The translations under genes and the position numbers were made by a program. From Candidatus Bathyarchaeota archaeon (GTDB lineage Archaea > Thermoproteota > Bathyarchaeia > TCS64), in the NCBI GenBank assembly GCA_013619005.1, contig JABXKY010000073.1, positions 1 through 14,361 on the forward strand: DNA of 14,361 bases. Reading direction: 5' to 3'. Position 1 is the first letter of the stretch, and each line of letters opens with the position of its first letter. Shown here piece by piece: positions 12,891 through 14,361 of this stretch. The notes below the pieces were generated by a model, which worked only from the letters and a program-made list of their open reading frames with translations, was not told the DNA's origin and made no database searches.

Positions 12891-13592
12891 TTGACTGTAA
12901 ACGTAGATAAACTCAAGGTTCTGGAGCCCAGGGGGACTGATTCTCCTCTCATCATCCTTGTGAGGCATGGAGAAGCAGAACATATGGTTTCAGACCTTAC
13001 AGGGGGCTGGACCGACTCTCATCTCACAGAGGCTGGGAGGGCTCAGGCCGAGGCAGTAGCCCAGTGGTTATCAGAGGAGCTCCCAAGTGGTCGAGTCAAG
13101 ATCCTATGCAGTGACCTTAATCGCGCCGTCCAGACCGCAGAGCCAATTGCTGAAGCGATTGGAGTTGATTTTACACGTCACAGGGAGATAAGGGAGCTGA
13201 ATAACGGTATCGCCGCGGGGAAGACAAAACAGGAAGCTAAACCGTTCCTTAATGGATCTCATAAGATATCAATAGATTGGCATCCATATCCAGAGAGTGA
13301 GAGCTGGAGGGAGTTCTACGCCCGTGTCAGCGCGTTCATGGATAAAGTGTATCCAACTCTCAACGAAACAGCCGTTATTGTATGCCACGGGGGTACAATA
13401 AACATGATTACCTCTTGGTGGCTGGGGCTTGAGCCTGAACACATGAATCAGGTCTTTTTCGAGTCAGCACCTACAGGAGTCACCATACTTCACGTCGCTT
13501 TCTGGGAGAACCGCACCATTGAAAGGCTCAACGATACGTACCACCTGACCCGAAACGGGTCCCGTAACCCTTTCCCCAAAGAAGAGGCGTAA
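12891..13592 (+). CDS. Histidine phosphatase family protein (phosphoglycerate mutase-like)
   Basis: A 233-residue cytosolic protein of the branch 1 histidine phosphatase superfamily, whose members form a phosphohistidine intermediate. The signature LVRHGEAE holds the nucleophile His26 next to Arg25; TEAGRAQAEAVA, SDLNRAVQTAEPI (Arg78), a REIRELNNGIAAGK segment with the acid Glu and CHGGTINM (His166) complete the set. The segment WHPYPESESWREFYARV matches the usual 'P.GES..' loop. It lacks the additional motifs of true 2,3-bisphosphoglycerate mutases, so a phosphatase on a small phosphorylated metabolite is more likely; alpha-ribazole phosphatase and other activities cannot be told apart by eye. 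The N-terminal 17 residues before the first strand are a short extension. The start is TTG at 12891, as no ATG or better start is near. The gene ends 31 bases before a class V aminotransferase on the same strand. Confidence 0.88.
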   Translation: MTVNVDKLKVLEPRGTDSPLIILVRHGEAEHMVSDLTGGWTDSHLTEAGRAQAEAVAQWLSEELPSGRVKILCSDLNRAVQTAEPIAEAIGVDFTRHREIRELNNGIAAGKTKQEAKPFLNGSHKISIDWHPYPESESWREFYARVSAFMDKVYPTLNETAVIVCHGGTINMITSWWLGLEPEHMNQVFFESAPTGVTILHVAFWENRTIERLNDTYHLTRNGSRNPFPKEEA

Positions 13593-13623
13593 ATTCCTTA
13601 CCCTCATAGACCATCACTATCAC

Positions 13624-14361
13624 ATGAACATCGAGGACATCCGTAGACAACTCCACCTCTCAGATGATATCATCGCTCTGAACGGGGGCTCATGGGGTCC
13701 GCTCTGCCAAGCAGCACGCGTAGCCATCAAAGGCGGTTATGTGGCAGAAGCATCCAGCAGGGGCGATGAACCTGATATGATGAGGGACAAAGGTTCTGGA
13801 CTAGCCCGGTACAGTGAGGTGGTAGCCGAGGCAAAGGATGTCCTATCGAGATTCCTAGGCTCCAGTCCTGACGAGATTGCATTATGCGACTCCACGACCT
13901 CCGGGATGAACATCTTCATGTGGGGCTACGACTGGAAACCGGGCGACGAGGTTATCGCCGGGAGCCTCGAAAACCCCGCTGCAAAGGTGCCCTTGATGAT
14001 CTTGGCTAGGCGTAGAGGGGTGAAGTTGACGTACATTAACCAGTTTGATGGCACTCTCGAACAATTATCCGAAACTATCAGCGATAAAACAAGGATGGTC
14101 CTCCTCAGCGACATCAACTTCGCAACCGGTAGCAGGATTGACCTGAAAGAGGCATCGAGGATAGCTCACAATCACGATGCACTTCTCCTTGCGGACGGTA
14201 TCCAGGCAGTTGGCACAAGTTATGTCGATGTAAAGAAGCTGGATGTGGACGGCTACGCCATGGCTAGGCACAAGTTCCTTTGCGGTCCCGATGGAGCGGG
14301 GGCTCTTTATGTATCAAAGAAAGCCATGGAGATTATCGCGCCCACCTACTCAGGGGTATTT
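13624..14361 (+). CDS. Class V aminotransferase (isopenicillin N epimerase/NifS-like), 3'-truncated by window
   Basis: 246 codons open to the window edge, so the C-terminal third or more is missing. It is a PLP fold type I enzyme of the class V group. The cofactor residues are visible: Asp191 and Gln194 in LLADGIQAVG, and the Schiff-base Lys217 in ARHKFLCGPDGAGALYV, followed by the standard GPDGAGALYVS strand. The N-terminal phrase ALNGGSWGP replaces the usual 'LN.G..GP', and STTSGMNIFMWGYDW is the cofactor phosphate-binding region. The pattern is closer to isopenicillin-N-epimerase-like and small-molecule desulfurase-like proteins than to IscS; no catalytic Cys region is in view, so cysteine desulfuration cannot be judged. 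ATG 13624 is taken as start, since GTAAATTCCTTA at 13589-13600 is a TATA-like element about 28 bases upstream and no Shine-Dalgarno is present. It may also be read through from the phosphatase gene. Confidence 0.88.
   Translation, partial: MNIEDIRRQLHLSDDIIALNGGSWGPLCQAARVAIKGGYVAEASSRGDEPDMMRDKGSGLARYSEVVAEAKDVLSRFLGSSPDEIALCDSTTSGMNIFMWGYDWKPGDEVIAGSLENPAAKVPLMILARRRGVKLTYINQFDGTLEQLSETISDKTRMVLLSDINFATGSRIDLKEASRIAHNHDALLLADGIQAVGTSYVDVKKLDVDGYAMARHKFLCGPDGAGALYVSKKAMEIIAPTYSGVF

Noticed and set aside
1-14361. Mobile element, CRISPR array or defence island.
   Set aside because: No transposase, integrase, terminal repeats, spaced short repeats or nuclease genes are seen; transporter richness alone is not evidence of a mobile element.

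Overview
The window reads as a piece of an archaeal chromosome, most likely from an uncultivated mesophilic lineage of the Bathyarchaeia/TACK type, though the placement below Archaea is a guess. The archaeal signs are: AT-rich TATA-like boxes about 25-30 bases upstream of start codons with no room for a leader (7160, 8166, 11478, 12891, 13624); short T tracts instead of hairpin terminators; heavy use of AGG/AGA for arginine; frequent TTG starts; and a prenol-kinase-type CTP-dependent lipid kinase. Genes are densely packed with short gaps, and no IS, phage, CRISPR, tRNA or rRNA is visible.

Layout. 1-216 is the tail of a zinc carboxypeptidase (M14) type protein with a glutamine-amidotransferase-like C-terminal domain. 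286-1299 is an unrecognised polytopic membrane protein. 1358-2641 is a first MFS transporter, overlapping tail-to-tail with a class A beta-lactamase-like serine hydrolase (minus strand, 3515 to 2631). The hydrolase shares a short divergent promoter region with a small Cys-rich TIGR04076-type protein (3584-3841). A roughly 130-base structured leader precedes a tight two-gene operon: a MoaD/ThiS-type beta-grasp sulfur carrier ending in Gly-Gly, and its activating enzyme, an E1-like ThiF/MoeB domain fused to a rhodanese domain. A second MFS transporter follows (5647-6972), then a 187-base intergenic region with direct repeats and a perfect palindrome, then a D-2-hydroxyacid dehydrogenase (7160-8134).

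Next is a translationally coupled pair (TGATG overlap): a dolichol/phytol kinase-like membrane protein (8166-8870) and a thymidylate-kinase-like P-loop kinase (8870-9433) that lacks the usual nucleotide-binding signatures. It runs into a minus-strand block read from 12775 to 9411: an MFS exporter of the EntS/MefA type, an aldo/keto reductase, and a third MFS transporter related to the first two. The right end holds a histidine phosphatase (12891-13592) and the first 246 codons of a class V, PLP-dependent aminotransferase running off the window.

The main themes are export (four MFS transporters in 14 kb, three visibly related), small-molecule redox enzymes, and a sulfur-carrier/E1 module. The most interesting candidate system is the coupled prenol-kinase plus divergent TMK-like kinase pair, which could carry out two successive phosphorylations of an isoprenoid alcohol for lipid salvage. 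That is an inference, not something the sequence proves.
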